A model generated the notes under the pieces. That model made no database searches. It was not told the DNA's origin and was given only the letters and a program-made list of their open reading frames with translations. From positions 248,001 through 312,000 of the forward strand of contig RCTD01000022.1 in NCBI GenBank assembly GCA_014898415.1: DNA of 64,000 nucleotides. The letters are read 5' to 3'. This DNA comes from Stromatinia cepivora. Taxonomy: Eukaryota > Ascomycota > Leotiomycetes > Helotiales > Sclerotiniaceae. Shown here piece by piece: positions 48,835-61,422 of this stretch (within the stretch, counting starts at the first letter, position 1; each line of letters starts with the position of its first letter). A program made the position numbers and the translations under genes.

Positions 48835-48854
48835 CTTATCCAATAACCGATAAG
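48835..48854. promoter_or_regulatory. GATA-CCAAT-GATA cluster upstream of HEM2
   Basis: CTTATC (48,835-48,840), CCAAT (48,840-48,844) and GATAAG (48,849-48,854) form a near-palindromic cluster. In filamentous ascomycetes the CCAAT complex with HapX and the GATA factor SreA control iron and haem genes. Their use at this site is inference. Confidence 0.35.
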
Positions 48855-49319
48855 TTAATTCAGCTGATAGCTACGTCAGCCAAGTACCCAGTGGATTCTT
48901 CCAAACTTAGAAAGACTTTTTAAAAAAAACCTCTTTCAAAGGCTGACTGCCCATTTTGTTTGTAAAGGGGAAGGACTAGGTTTGTAGTTCCTTCCTCACT
49001 AACACATGAAGTTCACAAAGGGGTGCATATAAAGGTCTAATATGATAAATGCACATAAAATAAGTCATTGAAATCTGAAGACGTTGAGAATAGTTTGCCC
49101 TGTAGTTCACCGTAATGATGATAACAAAATTACCACATTTGTGAAAACAATCCACAAGTAATCATTCCGAGAGCTCCGGTTGCATTTATGCTTTCCTAAG
49201 CCATGTCGATCGTCATCAATATAAAAGGGAGCTCTTCCATACAATTCAGTAGTCTAGGTCCAATCCTTCGAATCTTTCATATCTCAGCCCAGTGACAACC
49301 CACACAGTACAATTCAAAT

Positions 49320-49673
49320 ATGTGCCGCACAAGAGGCTTGTGCGCATGTCAGCACTTAACATGTGCTTCTGTTCCTACGTTGGGAAAGTCTCCGTGGAAA
49401 ATCGTTCCCGGAGTAGCATCACCGGAGCAGGATTGGCGGAGTAAGTACTCCCCACTTACGGGAACAGTATTGTGTTAGATGGCAGCATTGGGATAGTAGC
49501 AAATTGAAATTCCCTTTCATTCCGACATCTTGATTCAAATTATTCCGTTTCTCTTATTATGAACATCTGCCATTTCTGCAATGTGGCTTAGTGTCTTGTC
49601 TTGAAAATAGTTTTGGGTATGAGATGAAGTGCTACAAGGAGTCCAACAATGACATTGTTGAATGTGTTTGGTA
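49320..49673 (+). CDS. possible two-exon Cys-rich small protein
   Basis: ATG at 49,320 follows a TATATAAAAGGG box at about 49,219-49,230. Exon 1 (49,320-49,440) encodes MCRTRGLCACQHLTCASV and ends at a perfect donor GTAAGT. If the acceptor TTAG at 49,591 is used, exon 2 (49,592-49,673) adds MSCLENSFGYEMKCYK and stops, giving a 67-aa Cys-rich product without a signal peptide. The acceptor is my guess; other joins or a non-coding transcript are equally possible. No family recognised. Confidence 0.22.
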
Positions 49674-52140
49674 GTACTTGAATAAAGATGGCACTAGCGT
49701 GCTTCCCATGCAAAAGGCAGCATACTCTCAATCAAATCCCAGTGTGATGTACTTGTGATGTTCTGGAAAACATACTCATACAGTAGAAAAGTGTTCAGTA
49801 GAAAAGTGTCGGAACATATGGATTATTTCGAAAATCCAATCTCAGAAATTAAACCACAGACCAGCTACTTGCCATAGCATCACCCTTCTTTGTTGACCAC
49901 TCGATCATAGATTGAACAAACAGAGAGCTTTCATAGTTGAGTATCTGGCTGAGCTTGGAGCATGTGTACAAATTAGTCTGAAGTTGAGACAAAAACTGAT
50001 AGTTCAGTACCCAGCCAATGCCCTACTAGCATAATAAATAGAAATAGTCCACAAGTAATAGTACACAAATCAGTTTATCCATCATTCAGTAAATGGCTGC
50101 ATGTCTTTTTTTTTGCCAAGAACATGTAAAATCAGCTTTTATGTGAGTGGCAAGGCTAGCTGAGATGAAAGGTTGAAAATCTTGGTCCAGGTATTCACCC
50201 TCTGCTGAACCAAAGAGCAGAGTTCAAGAATTCGGGTAATCAGGGGTCGGATAACAAAAATAAAGTTAGGATATGATCAACACCAACAATAATGACATCT
50301 TTTTGGTCCTCGAAGGAAGGTACTTGATATGATACTGTACTTATCAACAATATCCAAATCTTTAAATATTATTAATAGATGTGCTGTTGGTATATGTTTT
50401 TAATTGATAGATGTGCCAATGGGACAATGGTTGAGAACAGAATATGATTGGATTCATTAGAGAGCAATAGTCAACAGTAGAATAGCTGACACTTACAAAT
50501 ATGATGCCTGGTCCTTCCTTTTTGGAAGCCTTTCCGAAGATCAAGCTGTTGAGTTGTTTCTTTTTGCCTGTACCAGGGTGTAAATCTGTAAATCTGTTGA
50601 TCCTTGACTCATCGGAAATGGTAAGTAAATCTCAAACATGAGACTACCAGTACAAGAAATTTGTAAGCTGGGAGATAGAGGTGTTTTCTTCATCATAAAA
50701 TCTGGTGAATTGGCCCCGATGCCCAGCTGAGCCTACGCAATGCCTGCTGTGTCGGAGGACGTGGAAGCCTTTGTAAGCAACACCAATAGAGATATCTCAT
50801 GCTCCAAAACCAAGTCCCAAAGGAGAATAATGGGAGAGTAGTTGATGTTCACTCCTAACAATGGTATTGTTGTTTGATACAAGTTAGAGCTTCCAAAGTC
50901 AGTGTGTAGTTATGCTCAAGTGTGTCGTGCTTGAGTGTGTGGTGTTGATAATTGTTTGTCGTCTTTACTGGCAAAGTACGAATAGCAATTGCTGGAGTTG
51001 GTAAGGCATTTTCCTTATTGTGTCATATCTTGTGCGATTATGCACTGTGTAGTGTCAAGATCCATTTGTGTATGCCTTGTGAAACACAAGCTCGGGGTGG
51101 TTTTTCAAGGTTGGAAAGCATCAGGTAGCCTAGTCTACTGTAAACTATCATATGAAGTCTAGTCTGAGGTACTGTTAGCTACTTGTCTAATGCTGATGGG
51201 TAGCCAGAGTAGAGTATCACAAGTTCTCAATGTGAACTGCCTACGCCCTCTACCTCTCAATGTTGCGCAATGACAGGCAAATAATGATGTGATAGAATAT
51301 TTAATAACGGACAAAGGGTTGGTGGCCATTTCATTTTGAACTATCCACATAATCCAATTAATAAGTGTCCAAAATTATGATGCTGGGTCGGGAGTGGGTC
51401 GAAGAGTTGAACGTAAAGACTTGAAAATTAAATTGTCTCTGATGAGCTTGATGTCGAAGGATTCTATGGGAATGTGGCTGCTGTTACGTTGCTTCTTCGT
51501 CTGTATCCCTGGGTATACTGCTGCTCCTGTTACTGCAATATGACGGGGATGCATCTGTGGTTGTTGTGGTTCCCTCTCCGGTATGATGCTTGGGTAGGTT
51601 CATGTTCTTGATTGATGTGGATAAAGTGGCATACAACAACCTCAAAAGTTGGTGGTTGCTGTGTGCCGCTGGCTTAAGAAGTATATCCTTATCCTGGAGA
51701 AGATTTTCAGTTCTAGGAAAAGCAAGAAGCTTTTTGGCCCTTTTAGAGCTCGGTTGAGAGATGTTCAAGATTGTAAAAGTTGCTGGAGCTGTTTCGATTA
51801 CAAATGTGTTAGAGAAAACTTTCTGTATGACTTTTGGTGTCCTTCTTTGACAAATAATGAAGTTTTCATTTGGATTAAGCCTATCTTACTCATTTTACTC
51901 ATTAATAAAATGATTTGGGGTTATTTTCTTCAGACAAGATCTCGAATCAGATTTTAAACTCAGTCACCCTTCGTAGTTTACTACTTCCTTATCCGGACCT
52001 TACTGTTGTTAAACCCAGGTAAGTTTTGTCCTTACACATCCCCTGTCACCACATACTTGGTGAGGTACCTTGATTCAAATTACTGAAATTTATTTATTGC
52101 GAGCTGTTACAGTATTCTCTTTCTCAATTTCTACCTCCTA

Positions 52141-52203
52141 CCACTACCACCACTACCACCACTACCACCACTACCACCACTACCACCACTACCACCACTA
52201 CCA
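52141..52203. repeat. 9-bp minisatellite (CCACCACTA)n
   Basis: Seven uninterrupted copies of CCACCACTA follow a pyrimidine-rich tract, about 630 bp upstream of the next gene's ATG. Confidence 0.9.
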
Positions 52204-52832
52204 TTCTAATTCTTTATTATAAGTCCATCATCAAATGCGCAAAACTTCTAATTTATCAAGCTCTCTACTCAATTGATAAGATGAAAGTGCTGCTATTAAG
52301 GCTTGATATACAGACAATCGCTCTGCTCTTTTGAGGTAAGGTCGTACCCCAATCTCATTTCCCTTTCCTTCTCCATTGTCACTTCAACAAACCTGCTGCT
52401 ATCATGCAATTCTTGGAATCAAGAGCATGAGAGTCTTGAATTGAGGTCATATAATCAATCATTGTTGACTATGCCCTTCGAACTTGAATCTCTTAACATT
52501 CTACCCTGCTACAGCCTATATCTTGCTCTCCTCTCCATGATTTAACCAAAAATCAGTTTAGAGTACAGAATTACTGAGCTATGTTTATGCAATCAATTCA
52601 TGTCTAGCACACTATTCACTGAATTGAAAATAACCTACAAGATACCCCTTAATCCAATTCACTCCTTCCCTCATTTCCTTCCATCTTACACATCATCGAT
52701 CTTGCCTTGGCTAATACTATCCACTGTATCTAGCCACCACCGCCTCTCTATACAATTCCCAGCTTTTAAATTCACTATATTTCGTACACCATCATCTTCT
52801 CTCTTACAAACCACGGTCCCAAATCCTCCATC

Positions 52833-55120
52833 ATGGAGACTTATGGCAAGAAGAAGAAGACTCTGATGGGCTCGTTTGCTTCACTCAGGAACTCACAATA
52901 CAACAAATCAAAGAAGAATAGAGCCAACAGGAGAGGTTAGTTTATCCATTTAAAGATCTTTTCTCTCATCCAAAAGGTCAATCCAAACAATTCTACTCAG
53001 CTTTTGTCACTTCAACTATCCCCACACTTCCAACCATGCTCGGGCATCTAGCAAACAGTCTGGCAAAACAAATACAACTCCAAGTTTCTTGGAGATGGTT
53101 TGAATGCCATATCATTTACTCGCCTCAATCGTGGCTTGCCTCAACTTGGAAATTACGCTAATATGAGATTATCAACAGAGTCCAGCACACGCCAATTATC
53201 AGCTTTTCACCCAACAGCCGGCATTGAAAAACAGGATTCCGTCGAAGAAGGCCCGAATGAGGAGGAAAATGGGTTGGCAGAGGAGCCTGTCATCAATCAA
53301 CCACACGATATGACTACAACCATTGAGAATACCCTACCACAATTGCCTAGCCTCAATTTTAGTGAAAAGGAGATGTGGATTGCGGGAAAGGGCACTGCTA
53401 CGGAAGCCAATAACTCCAAAGTTGATTGCCATACAGGAAAGACTTCATCCCACACAAGAAAGAACTCTGCACCTCCTATTCCGAGAAAGTCATCCAAAAG
53501 ACAGACGGCGTTAAGTAAGACAGCTCGCCGTAGGAGCCCAACAAAGGACTCTCAAACTCGAAGATTTCCCAAGGAACCAATCAGTCGAGTATTGAACGGT
53601 TTCAACGAGCAATCCCATCCAGCTGTTAGTCCATCAGATCCTAATGCTATAAATGCTTCAGTTGCGCAGACATTAAAGGCAATGGAAGAGCTCAAGCCCG
53701 GATCAACGAACACATTGGTCGTCGAAAAAAAGCGACGCTTAAAGGCTGGAGCCTTTTTGAAGGTTAAGAACGTTTTGCAAGGAAGTTTTCGTCGGCGAAA
53801 GAACGATATCAGCCAAGAAGATTCCTTGGTTAACCCCCCTCTCGTCGTCACGCCACAGATTCAAGAGCACGCTCTTAGACGCTCGGAATCTTTTAGCAAT
53901 ACCGATCTAAGACTGAATGAAGGTAAATTAAATCCAAATCTCTCTTCTAATTAGCGTTGGCAGTGCTAACTTTTCCAATAGTGCAAAATCTGAAGGACAG
54001 TGCAAAACTTCAAAATTTAACAGGAATTCCAAGAATTCATAGAAAACCACTTAACACTGATCGGAGATCCTTTCATAGCCAGCAGTCAGCATTGACAGAC
54101 CCGTTTACGGAGCCGCCAAGTTCGAGTGATCAAACTATGCCTCCTTCCACTTTCAATAGTCAGATGCTTGGGATTGGATCCTTGCCAGAATTTTCAAGTC
54201 CTCCTCGTGCAAACAAGAAGGTTTCATCTCACCAAAATAAAAAAGGCTTCGACGATCTGGATTCTTTACTTACCTCGAGTCCCTTGGCCCAATCCACTCC
54301 GAGACTGCGACTGGAGTGCAACCATACCGATCCGGACAGAAGTAGAAGAATGCAGAAGGTGGACGCAGGATCTCCATCTGTACTCGATCACAATGCTTTT
54401 ATTGAAAACAGCCAGGTTTATCAAGGTATGCTCGCTGGTAGTCCAGTCAAACTCAAAGACCAAAATCAACCTGAGCATCTTCGAAACTTAGTACAGCAGG
54501 TCGGAATGCTAAGAGAGAAGACTGTTAACAATTTTGTCGCCGCCGTCCAAACCTTATCTGGATCCACGAGTGATTCAGGTTTTGCCCCTCTCAATCGGAA
54601 GTGGAAGAAGAATCCTTCCCCAAGTAAGGCACGACTAGAAGAATTGAGCAGAAATCTTCCATATTTCCCTGAGCCAGAGCCTATTCTCTATCGTGTCCAC
54701 AAGCACAAAGATAGTAATGACATTCACAAGGCAACTTTTGCTTTGCGGGAAAAGCGTAAGACTAATGATCAGGAAAACAAGGAGCTCTTAGAAGGACTGC
54801 TCACTTCAGATGAGGAGAGTCAAGACAGCGAGGAGAGTGAGGATATAGAGCAGAGTTTTCCTCGGAAGGCTATTATGTTAACAAGAGCTTCCACATCTTT
54901 GCCACTTATCAATTTATCGTCTAGACCAATATCTGCAAGCCAGTCATCACCAACCCTTGGTGTTGAAGGTTTGGAGGTAAGAGCTTCTGTTCAACCTAGA
55001 AACATCATGGATCAGGACGATTCGATAATGGATCTGGATGAATTACAGTTAGTTCCACCACCACCTCCAACCCAATCCTTTCATAGCAATGAGAGCTGTG
55101 ACGATCTTATCGCTTTCTAA
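52833..55120 (+). CDS. large disordered protein of unknown function, 701 aa
   Basis: Three exons: 52,833-52,935, 53,059-53,922 and 53,982-55,120, with phase agreement (GTTAGT...ACAG and GTAAAT...ATAG). The second acceptor choice (53,058) was set by frame. The N-terminus is very basic (METYGKKKKTLMGSFASL) followed by a short conserved-looking block (WQNKYNSKFLGDGLNAI). The rest is Ser/Pro/Lys-rich and low in hydrophobic residues. It has a helical patch (LRNLVQQVGMLREKTVNNFVAAVQTL, about 485-510), an acidic cluster (TSDEESQDSEESEDIEQ) and an acidic Pro tail ending CDDLIAF. No catalytic or binding domain recognised. It looks like a nuclear or scaffold protein, but that is only composition. The start could be wrong by one small exon. 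Confidence 0.75.
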
Positions 55121-56332
55121 GATATAAATCTTTTACTTACTAACGAATGGATATCAGATGGGACGAAACTATGTATGATGTCGGCATGAAGCATTACTAG
55201 TACCCAATCGACCTAAGATTTCATATACCTTTATATGATCCAGACCACAAATTGTTGCGATACCCTATAGTTTCTTGGGAGTTTTATCTGAATTCGAACA
55301 GGCGTTTTTATAACCTGGTTCATCCTTCGTGTTATGAATTTCTTATGCCTTTGTTTCTTTTTCTCTCGAGCTGTGTAGCAGCACTTTTGCTCGAAGGATT
55401 GATCAGCTCAACATTGGTAGCATTTGTGTTTCCAAGAGCTATCGCCTTATTACAGCCCTGCTTTTACTGTGTTGTGGTACTTTGCTCATATGTTTGGACG
55501 ATAATAATGAATTGTTTCGATACGGTACGGCGAACGAATGACCTGGGATGATATCTACGAACTTGTTTCTACTTTTTGATGGATTTCTTTGGTGCTTTGT
55601 ATGATTATATACAGCGTGGCGGGACGAGAGTGTGGATTAATGGTGTGGATGAATGAGCAATTTGAATTTCACATCTTGTTTGTTCGGACGGAAATAGGAA
55701 TAATGTTGTAGATGGATAATCGGTTCGAAAGGAAAATGGGAGGATATACCAAAGAGTTGTAAGAGCGTGGGAGGATATTACGATAAATGGAATCATGATG
55801 TGACGGGAGGATATTGATTGCATAGGATCTAGTCCTCTTTGGCCGACAAAGTTTCTCGTTTGAGACTTTCGTTGACCATTCATGCAAGAAACAACATAGG
55901 GTTTGGGAACATGATGGATGGCTATTTGCCGATCATTGGACCAAAACTCACTTACGAAAGATGATGAATATGCTTACAAACAGGAAGGGTTTACTTCAAC
56001 ACTATTTGCGTTATGTTGTTTTTGATTTTCGATAGGTTCACTAATCTTATATGGTTACTGCATGGCATAATGTGAAACTACGGCTGGTATCTCCATGAGG
56101 GAAACCTACTCGGGTTGTATCACTGTACATATATAGGCAGAAAGAATTCAAACATCTGATTTGCTAGACAACACAGTTTATGAATTGAGATATATAGTGT
56201 AATGTGACACCTACGAGATGTTGAATCTCAACATACCAAATTCGCATATCCTGTTGAAGGACAAAACACTGAAATCAAAAAATCACAAAACTAGACACAA
56301 GGAAACCACCTCCCAATCGTCCCTTCAAAAAT
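55121..56332. other. intergenic between two 3' ends
   Basis: 3' flanks of the disordered protein and the SET protein. Several frames of 70-100 codons lack motifs and were not called. Confidence 0.5.
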
Positions 56333-57235
56333 CTACAAAGTATCTCCACCCATCTCCCCGCTCATCTCCCTACTCGTCACACCTCTACGTCCATTTATTT
56401 CTCCCTGTCCATCAATTCCTCCATTTACTTTCTCTCCATTAAGCCCATTCACTTTCCCATCATTAACACCTTTCCCTCCATTTTTCATCACGTTACCATT
56501 CCGATTCCAACTCCCACATTCCGCCTCTTCCAAAAATCCAGCATTCCTCTCCTCCAACGCCCGTCGAATATGTCCACTCAACCACTTCCCCTCCAAAGCA
56601 CGAGAACTCATCTGGCCCGCTCCACTTATCTCTCCTACACAAGAGGGCGTACCACAGTTACAGGAAAAAGATTGGGACATGCGCCATTCGGTTGAGGGGT
56701 AGAAAAATGTTAGTTCTTGGCCTATTTTGAGGCCCGTGTGGGAAGTGAGGATGGTGTGGTTTTGGACGTCGAAGATCTGTGGGGTTGTTAGAGAGGAGGG
56801 GGAGTGGGGTTTGGGCGGGGGAGGATTAGTGGAAGAGGGGGCGATGATGTATTTTTACGTACGAGAGAGGGTTCACAGGAATGGTTTATGTATAATAAAT
56901 CGGAATTGAGATTTAAATGCGTATTGGTATCTGTCTGTACAGTTGCATAAGTAGCTTCCGGGGCGGCAGTACAAGGGGGAAATTCCTGGATTGGAGATAT
57001 GCTTGGTTAGTTATTACGCATTATTATATATATTTTTTTCATGCAGAAAAGTATTTGTATTTTTTTGGGGGGGGGGGGGGGAGGACAAAACTACCATTTT
57101 TGCAAAGACGGCAAAGGGGGGAAGAGAAATCTTGGAGAGCGATTTCGTGGTATACCCGTTTTTTTCCTCGCCAATGATTACTTCTTGGATGTGTGGGTGA
57201 GAGGGTTGAGTCCAGAAGGGTTTGATGGGTGCCAT
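56333..57235 (-). CDS. SET domain protein
   Basis: A small stand-alone SET domain protein, probably a protein lysine methyltransferase; the substrate cannot be deduced. Three exons: 57,235-57,095, 56,985-56,863 and 56,776-56,333, introns 109 and 86 bp, all phase 0, give 235 aa. The start has VIIGEEKNGYTTKSLSKISLPP..VFAKM (the SET N-part, GYTT.sl...I..g..FA). The cofactor-binding core is YINHSCEPSL at about 79-88, followed by FDVQNHTILTS, GQELTFFYPSTEW and the Cys-rich CNCGTPSCVGEISG end. The C-terminal 65 residues are Gly/Asn-rich repeats of VNGLNGEKVNG type, probably disordered. Intron 1 carries a 15-nt C run (G on the plus strand). Function as an active enzyme is likely from the intact NHSC. 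Confidence 0.85.
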
Positions 57236-58528
57236 TTTTGAGTTGTGTCTGGCTTTTTTTTGGGGGGGGGATATTTTGTTGGAGGGGTTTGTTGCCGGAA
57301 TTGGGAAATTGTGGAATGTATATCTTAAAATTGCTTCCTGATAATTTGTCTTGACAATCTCTTGCGTTGGATTTGTTGTGTCAAGTAGAAAGGAAGAAAG
57401 AAAGAATACGTGTAGATACCTAGTAGATAAAGGAGAGAAAGAAAATCTTATTATCTTAACACACATGCCAAACACATTCATTACCTCAAAACCAAGCCTT
57501 CGTCCCGTACCTACTTAGCTACCACTAGCTTATCCCCCCCTCCGAGAATTCATCGGCCAGAAGGATCTTTTCCTCTTTGCAAATATAAATATAAATGACA
57601 CATATCCCACCAAGCATTTCTAAACGTTAGATCTATCATCCATGCGTATCATCCATGGCCAGTAGAAACCACAGAGCATGAAAAATCCAATTCCATTACC
57701 TCATCTGAATCAAGATTGTAAAAGCCCTACGCGGATCACGACGCATCATGTAAGGCACAGAGTACATACTGCATTTGCAAAGCCGAGTCGAGAGATGTAT
57801 GCCGAGGTATTGAGAGATGGGATGGGAGGTGGAGGTGGAGAGGAAGAATTCATCATCATGGTGGGTCAGTCACGTTGGTTGCATGGATTTTGTGGTTTAC
57901 TAATTAAGGCTTTTTGAGTTCTGCTTTAGGAGAGGTGGTAAGGAAACGAAAGGAAAGGAAAAGAAGGGGGGTGTTGAGGATATATTTATATATTTATCTT
58001 TATAGCTGCATGTCTTTCTGTGCAGAAGCGGGGTACAAATCATAGTTCATCGTTCCCCAAATGATACAAGATGTATTATGTAAGCACCTTTTATCATCTT
58101 CTTAATCTTGGCGTTCTTTGGGTACGTCTTTCAAAGTTTCGGTTGCTTGCATTCAAGGGAAGAATAACACACCACTCATCGACTATGGGATGATATTGAA
58201 ATATGAACTTGGTACCTGGAGCATGGGATGGAAGGACCGAACTAATCAACACCCATTGCTTAATGAGTCTACGTCATATTCAGTGTCGTTATTGTATTTC
58301 GGAAAAGAGCTCCTGTTGATGCATAGCAAAAGTTTATAGCTGTCATACATTATCTAGGTAGGTATCCAATGTAAGTCGTTCATATTTGAATAAGGCATTT
58401 AAAAGATAAGTTGGAGCTTCCTTCCTACTTTCTCTCTACCAAACTTCTCTCAATCTCCTGATCCCTTCATTCATAAATCTTCAATATCAATAACTAGCTA
58501 CTCCAGTGCAGATTCAAGCAGAGCAACC
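57236..58528. other. intergenic, divergent promoters
   Basis: Start regions of the SET gene (left) and the dehydrogenase-like gene (right). A 9-nt G run at 57,262-57,270. The frame 57,678-57,917 is not supported. Confidence 0.5.
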
Positions 58529-60181
58529 ATGGAAATCACAAGTGCAAGTTATCACGATCCTTCATTTCAACATTCCAAACTCCTCTAACAATCCACAGGT
58601 AGGAATGATAGGAGCCGGTTCCATGGGAGGAGGAATGAGTCTCCTCCTCGTCGAAAATGGAATTTCAGTCTCCATCCAAGACCCCTCTACCTCCACAGTC
58701 GATTCCCTCATTCAATCTGCTAAAGACCAAAATATCACTTCTGGAACCCTGTCCAAACACACTGAATATAAATCTCTCATCGATTCTCTCTCCTCTCCAA
58801 GAATCATCTGCTTTTCCTTACCGCATGGAAATGTAGGTGATACCGTTGTTGAGGGACTTCATCCTTATCTCGAGAAAGGTGATATAATAATTGATTGCTC
58901 GAATGAGAATTGGCTTAATACACAACGAAGACAGGGAAAATTGATTGCACAGGGTGTGTACTATATAAGCTGTGGTGTATCCGGAGGTTATCAAGCTGCA
59001 CGACGAGGACCTAGTATGTGTCCTGGAGGTCAAGAACAAGCTTTGGATATCGTCATGCCATTATTAGAAAAAATAGCTGCGAAAGCAAGTGATGGAACAC
59101 CATGTGTGGCGAGGATTGGAGATGGTGGTGCGGGACATTATGTCAAGATGATTCATAATGGTATTGAACATGGAATGATGAGCGCCATTAGTGGAGCTTG
59201 GACTTTTATGAATAAACATTTGGGCATGAAATATGATGAGATTGGTAAGGTATTTGAGAAATGATCTGCTGAGGGAGAATTGGTATGTTTCCACTTACTA
59301 CTTCGATGTTTTATTGAATGCAGACAATGAATGAATGAATGCTAATACTAACCGAAGTAGAAAAACACCTTCCTCATCCAAATCGGCGCCGACATCTGCG
59401 AACAAAAAGATAAATCCGGAAACCACGTTCTAGCCGATGTACAAGACAAAGTAGTACAAGACACCGATTATTCCGAAGGCACAGGAATCTGGTTCAACAC
59501 CCAAGCGACATCTCTCCACGTTCCCGCTCCCACCCTCTCCACAGCCCACTACCTCCGCATCGTCTCCGCCTATCGAGGACACAGACAACACGTGCACGAA
59601 GCCTTCCACGATTCCTTCAAACCCTACCGCATCACCATCCAAGACGCGCAGGAAAAAGAAAATATCATAGAAGATCTACGACAAGCGGTTTATACCACCT
59701 GTCCCGCATCTCACATTCAAGGCATGAATATAATCACCAGAGCCAACCATCAAAATAAATGGAACATAAATTTTAGCCACATTGTCCAAATCTGGCGCGC
59801 AGGCTGCATAATCCAAAGCTCCCATATCTCCACCCTCCTTTCCCAAATCTACCCTCCCCATCCCCATCCCCCTTCCTCCAACCTCACCTCCTCAAACCCC
59901 GATCTCCTCTCCACGCCCCCCATCATCACCCCCCCCCCACAACCGGTTTCCTACCCCTCAAACGCATCACATCACTCAGCGTACACTATAACGCGATAAC
60001 GCCCAGCATGTCCGCCACGCTCGAATATCTAAAGTATAGCGGCAACATGGAGTTACCGACGCAATTTTACGAGGCGGAGTTGGTTTATTTTGGGAGGCAT
60101 ATGTTTGAGAGTAAGAGGATGGATGAGGGGGTGGAGAAACCGGAGACGGGTGGGAGACATTTTGAGTGGAGGGAGGCTTGA
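58529..60181 (+). pseudogene. 6-phosphogluconate dehydrogenase-like gene with two lesions
   Basis: An NADP-dependent oxidative decarboxylase of the 6-phosphogluconate dehydrogenase family (pentose phosphate pathway), a fungal paralogue of the main enzyme by its residues. Visible: nucleotide-binding GMIGAGSMGGGM, IIDCSNENW, substrate signature SCGVSGGYQAARRGPSMCPGG, catalytic HYVKMIHNGIEHGMM, and C-terminal SATLEYLKYSGN.ELPTQFYEAEL.YFGRHM. An intron (59,283-59,360) is clear. The first exon is uncertain; ATG 58,529 with a short intron before GMIGAG is a guess. Lesion 1: TGA at 59,262-59,264 in FEK-stop-SAEGEL, where the family has Trp. Lesion 2: frame change at the 10-C run 59,929-59,938; one more C would restore the LKRITSLSV...ATLEY frame. 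Either the gene is dead, or the C run is a sequencing error and the TGA remains the only defect. Confidence 0.8.
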
Positions 60182-61422
60182 GCTGGGGGATGAGCTGGGT
60201 GTGATGGGATGATAGGATCTACTGAGAAGGAGTAAATATATAGAATGAATGAATACATGAAAAAATTCGTATATGAATCATACAAGGAATTCATAATTAC
60301 TCACATAACCGTTACTTGAATTCATGTTAAGCTCTGGAGTGATATATTATTTAAACAGGGTACTTATGATCTTACAATATCTACCTAGGTAGGTAAACAC
60401 ACTCCTTCCTAATCAAGCAACACCAATCAATATCCAGATATTAGATTTCAGATAACTGATGTTCAGGAAGGAAATCTTCATTTCAATACAATTATATAAA
60501 TAATAGACAATCACGCATCATGACCGAAGTCAATTCATATTAACTTTGGAAACTTTTTGATTACTTATTCATTCATCTCTGGAGTGTCTTATCATCACAC
60601 TATGCACCTGCCGTCTGTCACCCCGCACTACTATCTTGTCTTTCCACTGCACCATTTTATACCATCTGAACATCAGTACAGTTCAATCACCTTACAAACC
60701 CACCTCCCCCCACCTCCCCACATCCTCCCGCACCACCAGTCTTCTCCATCCATATACCACCCAATCTATCATCTCATTCTTAATCTCTTTCCACTATTCC
60801 TTCTCCCCAAAACCGCGTCATTTCCAACTGCTCAACCAACTACCCCCAAAGCCCCAAATCACGGGTATAGCAAAAAGACAAAAATGCACCCCGACCTTGC
60901 CCACCACCCATTGCAAAAAAAGACCCCCAGCCCTGATACTAACAATGAGAATAGTATACAAGGAATATTACCACCACACTTATGAAATCCCCCTTTCCCT
61001 CCATTTCTCCTCCCCCATATCGCCCCAAAATTGCCCCTTACCCCGTCCCAATTCGCCATTCTCCCTTTAGCAAAAAGAAGCAAAAAGTTTGACAAAACGC
61101 CACTGTAGGTATGTAAGAGAGTTATGTAGAAACTGATCTGTACGCCAACGCTTGTAAATATAGACTTTGTGCATTTCCCCACCTGTGAAAAAACGCATGA
61201 AACTAAATAGATAATAATGTGACAAGGACTGACAGCTTCATCATGAAGCTGATGACTAACCAAAAAGAGAGTGTGTATCTTAGATGGTTGATATGTGTTG
61301 TCGGATGAAAGTTAAGTCTAACTCGAGATTTGCCAACATCTTGTTGACTCATCTCCTCTTATCTTTGGGCATTATAGGTGAGATAATATTAAGGGGCAAC
61401 TCGTCTAGCGTTAGCAAGACGA
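60182..61422. other. intergenic between two 3' ends
   Basis: 3' flanks of the dehydrogenase-like gene and the co-regulator. Long C-rich frames at 60,557-61,070 lack motifs and were not called. Confidence 0.5.

Larger units (their letters stand above)
48855..52832. other. gene-poor 4-kb stretch
   Basis: Apart from the candidate at 49,320, I see only exon-like fragments. One on the minus strand (about 50,560-50,500) has an AG acceptor and GTAAGT donor around a Lys-rich segment. None links into a gene. 49,787-49,815 has a short tandem duplication (AGTAGAAAAGTGTTC). The promoter of the next gene occupies the right end. Confidence 0.4.
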
